DNA of 64,000 nt from CAVSWT01 sp963782985 (lineage in GTDB: Bacteria; Bacteroidota; Ignavibacteria; Ignavibacteriales; Ignavibacteriaceae): NCBI GenBank assembly GCA_963782985.1, contig CAWALU010000006.1, forward strand, positions 434,001-498,000, read 5' to 3'. The notes below the pieces were generated by a model. It searched no databases and was not told the origin of the DNA. It was given only the letters and a program-made list of their open reading frames with translations. Position numbers and translations under genes: made by a program. Below, one piece after another: positions 49,784-59,117 of the stretch (positions within the stretch are counted from its first letter, which is position 1; every line of letters starts with the position of its first letter).

Positions 49784-50703
49784 TTGTTTTCAAAAAAGAG
49801 CCGGATAACATTTATCGGGGCGGGCAAAGCCGCTTATTCGCTTGCTGATGCAATTAAAAAAGCGAATTATAATATTACCTCCGTATTTAGTAAAAATTTA
49901 AATTCAGCGAAAAATTTTTCGCAAAAATTTAGCGCAGGTCTTTACTCAAATAAAATTTCTGATTTGCCGGAAGAAAGTAAAATCATTTTTCTTTCTGTGC
50001 CGGACAATCAAATAAAAATTTTAGCGGATGAAATTTCAAATTTAAATTTAAACTTTGAGCAAAAACTTTTTATTCATCTTTCAGGCGCAAATGACACATC
50101 AATTTTATCTTCTTTAAAAAGAAAAAAGCGCAAACTGCTTCGTTTCATATTATGCAGACGTTCCCTTCAAAAAAGATAATTTCAATAAAAAATTGTTTTG
50201 CCGCAGTTGAAACTGAAAACAAGAGCGTTGAAAAGTTTTTATTTAGCGTTTGTAAAAATTTAGAATTAAATCCATTTAAAATTAATTCCGATGATAAAAC
50301 TTTTTATCATTTGGCGGGAGTTTACGCTTCTAATTTTTTGGTGGGGAATATTTTTTCCGCTGAAAGTCTTTTCAAAAACAAATTAAAAAATGATTTGAAG
50401 TTTTTTAAAATTGCCGAGCCAATAATCAATTCAACTTTAAGCAACATCAAAAAAAACAAAGTTGAAGATTCATTATCGGGACCAATTGATAGGGGTGATT
50501 ATAAAACAATTTTAAAACATATTTCTTCACTTAAAAAAAGAAAAGATTTTATTTATGAAGATGTTAATCTTCAGCTTTACAATTATGTTTTACAATCGTT
50601 AATTCTTTTAAAAACTACAGAAAAAAAATACGAGAAATTAAGCGACGATCATTTAAAAATAAAGATGATTTTATTTGACGAAATAAAAAGTCTTCAAAAT
50701 TAA
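49784..50703 (+). CDS. Rossmann-fold / DUF2520 oxidoreductase-like protein, one frame break
   Basis: About 306 residues when joined. A TTG start at 49784 directly follows the Memo stop. The first half is a NAD(P)-binding Rossmann domain (ITFIGAGKAAYSLADAIKK, then KIIFLSVPDNQI), as in ketopantoate- or pyrroline-carboxylate-reductase relatives. The frame breaks in the A run at 50122-50127: one missing A joins SSLKRKK to AQTASFHIMQTFPSKK, the DUF2520 junction motif. The second half is helical (HLAGVYASNFLVGNIFSAESL, LSGPIDRGDYKTI) and typical of DUF2520. Homopolymer location favours consensus error. The function is unknown. Confidence 0.82.
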
Positions 50704-50812
50704 ACGCGCAAATTTTTGTAAGATTGAATTCATTTCTCCGTTATATTTCCCTTCCTTTTTCATTATATTTCCGCTCAAAATTTTTTGAATTCATTTCGAG
50801 GTAAAAGTTATC

Positions 50813-52306
50813 ATGTCCAAGTCTTCCAAAAGCGATGTAGTAGAAAAAATTGTTTCTCTTTCTAAAAGAAGAGGCTTTGTTTTTCAATCAAGTGAAATTT
50901 ACGGCGGCTTAAACGGTTGCTGGGATTACGGTCCGCTTGGCGTTGAGCTTTTAAAAAATGTAAAAGAAGAGTGGTGGAAGTTTATGACTTACCGCGAAGA
51001 CGTGGAAGGTTTGGACGCCTCTATTCTTATGCATCCAAAGGTTTGGGAAGCTTCGGGGCATGTTGAAAATTTTACGGATCCTATGATTGACTGCAAGCAG
51101 TGTAAGTCAAGATTTAGGCTTGACGTTCTCGGCGAACAAATAAATGAAAAGAAAAAAACTAAGGCTGTTGAAGCGTTAAAAGAAAAAATATCTAACGATA
51201 AAATTCTTTCTGAAAAACTTGAAAATATTTTTTCTGACAAAAATAATTTTGACGAATCTTTTAATCTTCTTTTGGAAAATTCCGACCTTGGAAAATTATT
51301 ATTGAGCGAGATTAATTGTCCCCAATGCGGCAACAAAGATACATTCACAGCGGCGCGTCAGTTTAATTTGATGTTCAAAACATTTATTGGACCGGTGGAA
51401 GATACAGGCGCAGTAGTTTATCTCCGACCCGAAACAGCACAGGGAATTTTTGTAAATTTTTTAAATGTGCAAAGTTCAGCAAGACAGAAATTACCTTTCG
51501 GTATTGCGCAAATCGGCAAAGCTTTCCGCAATGAAATAAATACAAAAAATTTTCTTTTTAGAACGCGCGAATTTGAGCAGATGGAAATGCAATTTTTTGT
51601 TAAGCCGAGCGATGATAAAAAATGGTACGACTACTGGAAAGAGCAAAGATTAAATTGGTTTACTTCTTTAGGAATGACAAAAGAAAAATTACGATATCAT
51701 GATCATCCCAAAGAAAAACTTGCGCACTACGCTAAAGAGGCGACGGATATTGAATATCAATTCCCATTTGGTTGGGGAGAGATTGAAGGAATTCATAACA
51801 GAACTAATTTTGATTTAAGCAGGCACGAACAATTTTCAGGCAAGTCATTAAAATATTTTGATGAAGAATCAAAAGAAAAATTTATTCCATTCATAATCGA
51901 AACATCAGCCGGCGCAAGTAGATCGTTCATGGCATTTTTAACCGACGCTTATTATGAAGAAGAAGTGAACGGCGAAAACAGAACCGTGCTAAAGTTTCAT
52001 CCAAGGTTAGCTCCAATAAAAGCGGCAATATTTCCATTGGTTAATAAAGACGGTATGCCTGAGATAGCAAGAAAAGTTGAAAATGATTTAAGGAAAAACA
52101 TTAAAGTTTTTTATGATGACAAAGGCGCGGTGGGAAGAAGATACCGCAGACAGGATGAAGCCGGAACGCCTTTTTGCATAACTGTTGATACGCAAACGCT
52201 CGAAGATCAATCGGTTACAATTAGAGAAAGAGATTCGATGGAACAAATAAGAATTGATAGTCATCAAGTGAAAAATTATTTAATGGAAAAACTCCATTTC
52301 GATTGA
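50813..52306 (+). CDS. glyS: Glycyl-tRNA synthetase, dimeric class II type
   Basis: 497 residues, cytosolic, charges tRNA-Gly. This is the eukaryote/Bacillus-like alpha-2 enzyme rather than the alpha2-beta2 type. Class II motif 1 (SARQKLPFGIAQIGKAFRNEIN), motif 2 (FRTREFEQMEMQFFV) and motif 3 (GASRSFMAFL) are seen; RPETAQGIF binds ATP and glycine. A Zn ribbon is formed by CKQC near residue 97 and CPQC near residue 170, split by a lysine-rich insert. The C-terminus is the anticodon-binding domain (APIKAAIFPLVNKDG..RRYRRQDEAGTPFCITVD). ATG at 50813 is preceded by GAGGTAAAAG. It has its own promoter region. Confidence 0.96.
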   Translation: MSKSSKSDVVEKIVSLSKRRGFVFQSSEIYGGLNGCWDYGPLGVELLKNVKEEWWKFMTYREDVEGLDASILMHPKVWEASGHVENFTDPMIDCKQCKSRFRLDVLGEQINEKKKTKAVEALKEKISNDKILSEKLENIFSDKNNFDESFNLLLENSDLGKLLLSEINCPQCGNKDTFTAARQFNLMFKTFIGPVEDTGAVVYLRPETAQGIFVNFLNVQSSARQKLPFGIAQIGKAFRNEINTKNFLFRTREFEQMEMQFFVKPSDDKKWYDYWKEQRLNWFTSLGMTKEKLRYHDHPKEKLAHYAKEATDIEYQFPFGWGEIEGIHNRTNFDLSRHEQFSGKSLKYFDEESKEKFIPFIIETSAGASRSFMAFLTDAYYEEEVNGENRTVLKFHPRLAPIKAAIFPLVNKDGMPEIARKVENDLRKNIKVFYDDKGAVGRRYRRQDEAGTPFCITVDTQTLEDQSVTIRERDSMEQIRIDSHQVKNYLMEKLHFD

Positions 52307-52362
52307 TATATTTAAATCAAATTTAGTTTGAAATTTTTTATAATTATTCTGGAGATAATTAA

Positions 52363-53223
52363 ATGCGCTACGCTAATAAATTATTTTTTATAATATTCTC
52401 TTTATTTTTATCGTTTGTTTTTTTTGCTGGATGTAATTCCGATACTATTGTTGATCCAGGGAATATCGTAAGCGTTGCTCCTCCCACAAGCGTTGATCTC
52501 TTGGTTGACGCTATACCCGGCGGAAGTTCTTACGCGTTAATTACATGGAATGCTTCTGTGGATGAATCACAAAGTGATTTTAAAGGTTACCGAATTACCA
52601 CCTACGCTTTAAACTCAAGCAACGTAATTACTTCTACTAAAAAAAATGAGCTTGTTCCTAAAACTTCTCATACAAATCAAGTAAATTCTATTCAAGCGGG
52701 AACAAGATATATTTCGTACATTGTATCTGAATTGAACGATGGAACTAAAAGTGATTCTGTGGCAACTAAAATTTACGGCGGTGTTTTCTTTAATACAGAC
52801 GGGGTGATTGATGAGTTCTCTACAACAAATACCAACGCTGAAAGCGGCTACGGCTGGAACGTAAGCGCCGGAGCGGGAACTCAATACGCATTTACTTCTG
52901 GCAACAGCGCTGCAATTGATGTTCACATGCGATTTTTGGGCGTATTAAAATTTTATTCTCCAAATAAATATTTAACCGGCGGCAAATCAACTTTGTTTGG
53001 CGTTGTTGGAACTGGGCAGGACGCCTTTAACGAAACTACTTTAGATGAACCAACTTTTTCAGAAGTTGACGTTGTTAACGGTCAAGTATATTTAATTAAA
53101 ACTCAGGAAAATAATTATATTAAAATTTGGGTAAAAGGAATTGTACAAAACGGCGGAATTTATACCGTAACTTTTGATTATAAAGTTCAGCCGATTGTTA
53201 ATTTAAGATTAGTGAAGAAATAA
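52363..53223 (+). CDS. Lipoprotein with fibronectin type III domain
   Basis: 286 residues. Lipoprotein signal with lipobox FFAGC (Cys near residue 24) followed by NSDTIVDPG. A fibronectin type III domain occupies about 40-135 (PPTSVDLLVDAIPGGSSYALITWNAS.. FKGYRITTY). The rest is beta-rich and unassigned, with a repeated glycine-aromatic pattern and a C-terminal strand-rich stretch ending LRLVKK. It is probably anchored in the outer membrane. It is followed by a strong hairpin terminator. Confidence 0.83.
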   Translation: MRYANKLFFIIFSLFLSFVFFAGCNSDTIVDPGNIVSVAPPTSVDLLVDAIPGGSSYALITWNASVDESQSDFKGYRITTYALNSSNVITSTKKNELVPKTSHTNQVNSIQAGTRYISYIVSELNDGTKSDSVATKIYGGVFFNTDGVIDEFSTTNTNAESGYGWNVSAGAGTQYAFTSGNSAAIDVHMRFLGVLKFYSPNKYLTGGKSTLFGVVGTGQDAFNETTLDEPTFSEVDVVNGQVYLIKTQENNYIKIWVKGIVQNGGIYTVTFDYKVQPIVNLRLVKK

Positions 53224-53259
53224 ACACAGGCAACTTTTTTCGCTTGTCTGTGTATAACG

Positions 53260-53300
53260 CGGAGAAAAATTAATTACAATTATAATTTTTCTCCGTTTTT
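53260..53300 (+). terminator. Rho-independent terminator after the fibronectin lipoprotein
   Basis: Stem CGGAGAAAAATT / AATTTTTCTCCG with a 12-base loop and a T-rich tail. A second, weaker stem (ACACAGGCAA / TTGTCTGTGT) lies 30 bp upstream. Confidence 0.85.
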
Positions 53301-53336
53301 ATTTTTAAAGAAATATTTTTTAGGAATTTTTTAGAT

Positions 53337-54476
53337 TTGAAAAAATACATTTTTTTGTTTTTTATTTTGATGGCCTCCATTTCATTTGCCAACGAATCAA
53401 AATTTGATTCGCTTGTAAACACAGGCATAAAAGAAATATATAACATTAAATTTTCTTCCGCCGAAAAAACATTCCGCACTTTAATTGCCGATTATCCAAA
53501 CCATCCTGCCGGAAGATTTTTTCTTGCAATGATTGACTGGTGGAAAATTTTATTGGATTTAGATAATGAAAGTTATGATGATATTTTCTTCCAAAAACTT
53601 GAAGATGTTATTTATCAATGCGATGAAATATTGGATAAAGATCCCAACAACGTTGACGCGCTATTTTTTAAAGGCGGAGCTATCGGTTTTCGAGGGCGGC
53701 TTCGCGCTTACCGTGAAAGCTGGATTAAAGCGGCGGACGACGGCAGAGAAGCGCTTCCGATTGTTGAACAAGCATCCAATCTTGATCCCAATAATGTTGA
53801 TGTGCAATTAGGTTTTGGTATTTACAATTATTACGCGTCAGTTATTCCCGATGAGTATCCTTTAATAAAACCATTAATGATTTTTTTCCCTTCAGGCGAT
53901 AAGCAGAAAGGAATTGAACAGCTTGCCAACACTGCGCAAAACGGAAAGTACGCGAAATATGAAGCTCAATATTTTTTGATGACTCTTTACTATAATTACG
54001 AAAACAATTCAAATCAAGCGGAAGTTTATGCAAAAATCCTGACAACTGAATTTCCCGACAATCCAACTTTTCAGCGGTGGCGCGGAAGGATATCAGCTAA
54101 GCGGGGCGATATTGTTTTGTCATCAAAAATATTTAAAGATTTTTTAATCAAAAATAAAAATCATCTTCCAGGGTATGAAGTTAAAAATGGTTTGCGCGAA
54201 GCTTTGTATTATGTAGGGTTGCAATATAAAAATGAAAATAATCCTGACTCGTCTTTATTATATTTCACGCAATGTGAAAAACTTTCCCGTGAAATTGACG
54301 GCGATGAAGAATCAGGATTTTTAATAAACACAACTTTATTTTTGGGAATGCTGAATGATGCTTTAGGAAATAGAGGCAAGGCTCTCGATTATTATGAAGA
54401 AGTTTTAGATATGAAAGAATATGGACGCTCGCGCTCGCTTGCTAATCAATATATACAAAAACCATTTAGTAATTAA
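53337..54476 (+). CDS. Exported TPR protein
   Basis: 379 residues. Starts with TTG at 53337 after a TAGGA motif; residues 1-18 form a signal peptide (KKYIFLFFILMASISFANES). The rest is TPR-like helical repeats (EKTFRTLIADYPNHPAGRFFLAMIDWW; CDEILDKDPNNVDALFFKGGAIGFRGRL; FGIYNYYASVIPDEYPLIKPLM; NEAVYAKIL-type; a last unit NALGNRGKALDYYEEVL). The fold resembles periplasmic TPR proteins, possibly binding a secretion or cell-wall partner. The following lipoprotein gene, 53 bp on, may be co-transcribed. The function is unknown. Confidence 0.85.
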   Translation: MKKYIFLFFILMASISFANESKFDSLVNTGIKEIYNIKFSSAEKTFRTLIADYPNHPAGRFFLAMIDWWKILLDLDNESYDDIFFQKLEDVIYQCDEILDKDPNNVDALFFKGGAIGFRGRLRAYRESWIKAADDGREALPIVEQASNLDPNNVDVQLGFGIYNYYASVIPDEYPLIKPLMIFFPSGDKQKGIEQLANTAQNGKYAKYEAQYFLMTLYYNYENNSNQAEVYAKILTTEFPDNPTFQRWRGRISAKRGDIVLSSKIFKDFLIKNKNHLPGYEVKNGLREALYYVGLQYKNENNPDSSLLYFTQCEKLSREIDGDEESGFLINTTLFLGMLNDALGNRGKALDYYEEVLDMKEYGRSRSLANQYIQKPFSN

Positions 54477-54529
54477 ATACTTCTTTAAAAAAATAAATTT
54501 GCTTAATATTTTGGAAATGAGCGTCTGAC

Positions 54530-55528
54530 ATAAGAATCAAACAAAACATAATTTTTATATATTATTTTTTATTAGCGCTTATTTTTGCTTCCTGTTCTTC
54601 TGCGGATGTTTTTAAGGCATCTTCCAAAAATCCGCTCAAACTATCCGACCAAAAAAATCAATTCAGCTTGGTTACTTATAATATTAAAGCAATTTATGAA
54701 AAAGACGAAAGCCAGGTTGATAAAATCATGGGGTTCATCAATGATGAAAATTTTGATTTTGTAATTTTTCAGGAATTGTTTAACGAAAGCACGCGCGATT
54801 ATATAATAGAAAAAACTGATACAAATTTTTATCACAGTATAATTTCGCGTATAGATTATAATTCTTTTCCGGAGTTTCTGTTTCAGGATGCCGGGCTTTT
54901 TATGATGAGCCGTTATAATTTAATTGATTTATCCGAAGTAGAATTTGACGATAAAATATCTCAATCCAACGGCGTAATTCATATGATACTCGAAAAAGAA
55001 ATTTCAAAAACAAACGACTTCCTTGCAAATAAATCTGTAATGGGCGCGCTGTTTAATATCAATGATTCCACAAAACTTTTTTTATTTGCAACGCACGTTC
55101 AGGCAATAGGCTCAATTGAACATAAAAATTATCAGATGCAGCAAATAAGAGAGTTTATTAAAAACGCAGTTTCAAGCGTTATAAAATCCGGTTTTGTTAA
55201 ATCCTCTAAAACTTTAGCGGTGATGTTGGCAGGTGATTTTAACAGCGATGCATATGATATTCAAAGATTTAATAATATGCGTAAACTTTTAGGAAATCCG
55301 AGAGATTTACATTTGGAATTTAACGGCAATAAAAAGGAATATACTTTTAGGTTTCATTCCGATAGACCTAGCCGCCGTTTCGATTATATTCTTTCTTATG
55401 ATGAAATTGAAAATTTTAAGTTAAAAAAAGTTACCGCAAATTCTATAAATGTTTTTGATTTAAAAGATGAGAACAATATTAGTATATCCGACCACAGCGC
55501 TTTGCGCGCTACAATAGAAATTGAATAA
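54530..55528 (+). CDS. Lipoprotein endonuclease/exonuclease/phosphatase-family enzyme
   Basis: About 333 residues. Metal-dependent hydrolase of the DNase-I-like fold: FSLVTYNIKAIYEKDE, FVIFQELFN, ATHVQAIGS, MLAGDFNSDAYD, and ISDHSALRATIE near the end show the acidic and His catalytic set. Upstream of the first canonical in-frame start (TTG 54668), the frame stays open back to about 54521 and encodes a hydrophobic lipoprotein leader with lipobox ASC (about 54590). No ATG, GTG or TTG stands before that leader; the only candidate is a rare ATA at 54530. The real start is thus uncertain or has been lost. Substrate could be a phosphoester lipid, nucleotide or nucleic acid. Confidence 0.7.
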   Translation: MRIKQNIIFIYYFLLALIFASCSSADVFKASSKNPLKLSDQKNQFSLVTYNIKAIYEKDESQVDKIMGFINDENFDFVIFQELFNESTRDYIIEKTDTNFYHSIISRIDYNSFPEFLFQDAGLFMMSRYNLIDLSEVEFDDKISQSNGVIHMILEKEISKTNDFLANKSVMGALFNINDSTKLFLFATHVQAIGSIEHKNYQMQQIREFIKNAVSSVIKSGFVKSSKTLAVMLAGDFNSDAYDIQRFNNMRKLLGNPRDLHLEFNGNKKEYTFRFHSDRPSRRFDYILSYDEIENFKLKKVTANSINVFDLKDENNISISDHSALRATIEIE

Positions 55529-55580
55529 CGAGTAAATTTATTCTCTGCGAAATTGTTTGTTGTTAATTGAAATGTTTTTG

Positions 55581-56516
55581 CTAAAGAGCGGTTGAAACGC
55601 TAATCCTATGAAGCCCGCCTATTAAACCCATGGAAGAAAATCCATAATCAAAATTGTAATCTGATATGTGCAAACCGAGACCAACATTAAACCCGGCAAT
55701 TCCTGCAAACGAACCAATTTTTAATTCGCTTCTTTTTTGATTGTCATAACCTAAACGCAGACGCATTACGCGGCTCAAAATAAATTCAGCGCCGACGGCA
55801 AAAGCTTTAAACCGGCTGCCGAAGTTTTCTCCTTCTTTATTTAAACGATGAAAATCTAATGATAGTCTTAGCGGAAGATGCTCAAGTTTTTTTGATACTC
55901 CAACCATTACGTCAAGCGGAAGTTCTTCCTTTGTGTTTATGTAAGAAGATAACTGCGCGCCGATATTTAAAACTGAAAATCCTAAACTCATTTCGCTGGA
56001 AGGTATGTTGTAATGAAGACCTAAATCTAACCCAACGGCTGAAGAAGAATATTTTTCAATTGAAGAATAAATAAATTTTGCGTTTGCGCCGTAATAAAAA
56101 TTTTCATCAAGCTCATTTGCGTAACCGAGTACAAATGCAACTTCACCCGCGCCAAATTCGTTTGTCAACGCGGCGTCATCGGTAGCCCCTTGAAACGTTC
56201 CATAATTAATATATTCCACTGCGCCGCCCACTCTACCTATGCCTTCAATTTCAGTTGAGTAAGCCAGGCTTGCCAAATTTATATCAAGTAAATGTTTAAT
56301 AAATGAAAAAGAGATGGGACTTTCGCTGAGCATTTTAAGTCCGGCGGGATTATAAAAAATTACATTTGGGTCGTCGCTGTTTGCTACAAAACTGCCGCCA
56401 AGCGCGCCGGCTCTGGCGCTCATATCAAGACGCATAAAATCATACGTGTTATTTTGCGCAAATGCATTTGAAATTAAAAAGAGAGCGGTAAAAAGTAACG
56501 ATGAAAAGAGCTTCAT
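55581..56516 (-). CDS. Outer-membrane protein of the PorQ/PorV type
   Basis: 311 residues. Signal peptide (LISNAFAQ) then a FadL-like outer-membrane barrel: MRLDMSARAGALGGSFVANSDDPNVIFYNPAGL is the family's conserved N-terminal block, followed by alternating strands and an aromatic-poor C-terminus (GGLHRISVSTAL). PorV and PorQ are attachment/shuttle proteins of the type IX secretion system; this sequence's 'DMSARAGALGG' and length (about 310) fit PorQ-like or UPF0164 members better than PorV. That places it in secretion or surface attachment. It is on the minus strand, convergent with the lipoprotein, with no porU/N/K/L/M neighbours. Confidence 0.75.
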   Translation of the reverse strand: MKLFSSLLFTALFLISNAFAQNNTYDFMRLDMSARAGALGGSFVANSDDPNVIFYNPAGLKMLSESPISFSFIKHLLDINLASLAYSTEIEGIGRVGGAVEYINYGTFQGATDDAALTNEFGAGEVAFVLGYANELDENFYYGANAKFIYSSIEKYSSSAVGLDLGLHYNIPSSEMSLGFSVLNIGAQLSSYINTKEELPLDVMVGVSKKLEHLPLRLSLDFHRLNKEGENFGSRFKAFAVGAEFILSRVMRLRLGYDNQKRSELKIGSFAGIAGFNVGLGLHISDYNFDYGFSSMGLIGGLHRISVSTAL

Positions 56517-56762
56517 ATAATTCCCAAAATTTTGATGCTTTATTTAACGATATTTAAAAATAAAGGCAAGGGGAAAATTTTGAAAAGTAAAAGTCAATCC
56601 GCCGTGGCAGATCAAAAGTCAAAATAAATCCAAAATAATTTAGAAATTAATAAATAATTCTTTTGCGCCTAATCAAAACAAAAACTCACAAATCTAATGA
56701 CTTGCCTAAACAATAAACTCTAACTAATTTTGAATTAAAATATTAACGGAGAAAATAAAAAA

Positions 56763-57614
56763 ATGAACACTCTTAAAACAGTATTCTTAATGACTTTAAT
56801 GATGGTTTTATTTTTAATTGTCGGGCAATTGCTCGGCGGTAAAACCGGGTTAATTATGGCTTTTGTTTTTGCGCTTATAATGAATTTTAGTTCGTATTGG
56901 TTTTCTGATACAATAGTTTTAAAAATGTACCGCGCCCAGCAAGTTGATAGCCAAACGGCGCCTAAACTTTATAGCATTGTTGAAAAATTATCGCAGGCTG
57001 CAAATCTTCCCATGCCCAAAGTTTATGTAATTAATGATCCCACGCCAAACGCATTTGCAACAGGAAGGAATCCCCAGCATGCCGCGGTTGCAGCTACCAC
57101 TGGCATTTTAAGAATTTTAACTGATGATGAAATTGAAGGAGTTCTCTCTCACGAATTGTCGCACGTAAAGCACCGCGATATTTTAACCGGAACTATTGCC
57201 GCGACTTTTGTTGGCACAATTACATTTATTGCGCAAATGGCAGGCTGGGCTGCAATGTTCGGCGGCGGAAGTCGTGATAACGAAAGAGGCGGCGGTTTAG
57301 GTTCTTTAGTTTTGTTAATTGTCGCGCCGATTGCAGCTACACTTTTGCAGTTAGCAATCTCCCGCTCGCGAGAGTTTGACGCGGACGCGGGCGGTTCGGC
57401 AATTTCCGGCAAACCTTTATCACTTGCTTCCGCATTAAATAAATTAACGCGCGCAAATGATGTTAAGCCTGTTAATAATGCAGGTCCGGCAACAGCGCAC
57501 ATGTTTATAGTGAATCCTCTAAAAGGCGGCGGCTTAATGAAATTGTTTTCAACTCATCCTCCCATGGAAGAAAGAATAAAAAGACTTCAAGAAATTGCGG
57601 AGGGGAAAAGATGA
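56763..57614 (+). CDS. htpX: HtpX-family membrane zinc metalloprotease
   Basis: 283 residues. Two N-terminal TM helices (TVFLMTLMMVLFLIVGQLL; LIMAFVFALIMNFSSYWF), then the M48 catalytic domain with zinc motif LSHELSHVKHRD (HExxH near residue 130), two further hydrophobic segments (GTIAATFVGTITFIAQMAGWAAMFGGG; LGSLVLLIVAPIAATLLQLA), and the third zinc ligand in RSREFDADAGG. It degrades misfolded membrane proteins, backing up FtsH. The length matches the family. RBS CGGAGAA precedes the ATG. Confidence 0.95.
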   Translation: MNTLKTVFLMTLMMVLFLIVGQLLGGKTGLIMAFVFALIMNFSSYWFSDTIVLKMYRAQQVDSQTAPKLYSIVEKLSQAANLPMPKVYVINDPTPNAFATGRNPQHAAVAATTGILRILTDDEIEGVLSHELSHVKHRDILTGTIAATFVGTITFIAQMAGWAAMFGGGSRDNERGGGLGSLVLLIVAPIAATLLQLAISRSREFDADAGGSAISGKPLSLASALNKLTRANDVKPVNNAGPATAHMFIVNPLKGGGLMKLFSTHPPMEERIKRLQEIAEGKR

Positions 57615-57804
57615 AGTGGGGTTTAAGAAATTTTGAAATTTAATTATTAAAAAATTAAAAGATTGAATTGAATTTTGTTCAAGGCTCATCATTAATTGAT
57701 TAATTTTAAAATCATTTATAAATATCTTTCGTGCAATTTCCATTCTTTAATTATATTTTAACCATCAGAAAAAAAAACATTTGCCTTCACATAAAGGAAA
57801 ATTA

Positions 57805-59091
57805 ATGAACAGAAAATTAAATTATAAAGAGCCTACGCCTATTAAAGATAAAGAAAATCCTTTTGAATCGATGATGCAAAGATTTGAAATTGCCGCTAAC
57901 TTTTTAGGTCTTGATAAAGGGATGTATAATTTTCTTAAAAATCCTGTAAAGCAAATAATAATTTCCGTTCCTATAAACCTGGATGACGGCACGTTAGAAG
58001 TTTTTGAAGGCTACCGCGTAATTCATAATGATGTTTTAGGCCCTTCCAAAGGCGGAATAAGATATTCGCCTGATATTTCTCTTGATGAAATGAAAGCCTT
58101 TGCAGCCTGGATGACATGGAAATGCGCAATTGTAAATATTCCTTTCGGCGGAGCTAAGGGCGGAATAAAATGCGATCCTTCAAAATTAAGCATGGGCGAA
58201 CTTGAAAGGTTGACGAGAAGGTTTACCGCAAGCTTGTTAGATGTTTTTGGTCCTGATAAAGACATTCCCGCTCCCGATATAAACACCAACGAACAAACTA
58301 TGGCGTGGATAATGGATACTTACAGTATGCACGCAAAAAAAAATGAAACGGCGGTTGTTACAGGCAAGCCAAGCATACTCGGCGGTTCGCTGGGCAGATT
58401 GGAAGCAACAGGAAGAGGAGTGATGACGGCGTCGATTGCAGCTCTTCAAAAAATTAATATTGATCCCGCAACTGCGACGGCTGTTATACAAGGTTTTGGA
58501 AATGTGGGTTCTGTTTCAGCAAAATTGCTTTTTGAACGCGGCGTAAAAGTTATCGGCATCAGCGATGTAAATGGCGGGTTGTATAATGCAAACGGACTTA
58601 TGATTCCCGAAATTTTAGAACACATAAACACACACAAAACAATTGTTACTTATCCCAACGCCGATGTTATTAGCAATGATGAAATTTTAGAATTGGAATG
58701 CGACATATTAATTCCGGCGGCAATTGAAGATCAGATTACCGCGAAGAATGCCGACAAGCTTAAATGCAAAATTTTAGTTGAAGGAGCTAATGGTCCTACA
58801 ACTTCTAAAGCGGATCCTATATTGCAGGAGAAAGGAATTTTAGTTATCCCTGATATTCTGGCAAACTCGGGCGGGGTTACTGCTTCTTATTTTGAATGGG
58901 TGCAGGATAGAATGGGATTTTTCTGGACGTTGAACCGCGTAAACACACGGCTTGATAGATTTATGCACGAAGCATTCAATAATGTGTACGCTGCATCCGA
59001 AAAATATAATGTGCCGCTTAGAATTGGAGCTTATATTTTAGCAATTGATAAAGTTGCAAGAACTTTAAAGCTGCGCGGGATTTATGCGTAA
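57805..59091 (+). CDS. gdhA: Glu/Leu/Phe/Val-type glutamate dehydrogenase
   Basis: 428 residues. ATG at 57805 is preferred over an upstream TTG at 57781 because AAAGGA lies just in front. Motifs: FEGYRVIHNDVLGPSKGGIRYSPD, WMTWKCAIVNIPFGGAKGGIKCDP (catalytic Lys), KDIPAPDINTNEQTMAWIMDTY (Asp), and the NAD(P)-binding AVIQGFGNVGSVSAKLLFERG. It catalyses reversible glutamate + NAD(P)+ to 2-oxoglutarate + ammonia. Cofactor preference cannot be read with certainty. Length and motifs match the hexameric small class. It follows htpX by about 190 bp. Confidence 0.92.
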   Translation: MNRKLNYKEPTPIKDKENPFESMMQRFEIAANFLGLDKGMYNFLKNPVKQIIISVPINLDDGTLEVFEGYRVIHNDVLGPSKGGIRYSPDISLDEMKAFAAWMTWKCAIVNIPFGGAKGGIKCDPSKLSMGELERLTRRFTASLLDVFGPDKDIPAPDINTNEQTMAWIMDTYSMHAKKNETAVVTGKPSILGGSLGRLEATGRGVMTASIAALQKINIDPATATAVIQGFGNVGSVSAKLLFERGVKVIGISDVNGGLYNANGLMIPEILEHINTHKTIVTYPNADVISNDEILELECDILIPAAIEDQITAKNADKLKCKILVEGANGPTTSKADPILQEKGILVIPDILANSGGVTASYFEWVQDRMGFFWTLNRVNTRLDRFMHEAFNNVYAASEKYNVPLRIGAYILAIDKVARTLKLRGIYA

Positions 59092-59117
59092 TAATTTTTT
59101 CTTTAATCATTAATAAA

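Noticed and set aside
57149..57502. 117-codon minus-strand open frame inside htpX
   Set aside because: It lies wholly opposite the conserved zinc-protease domain; no independent support.
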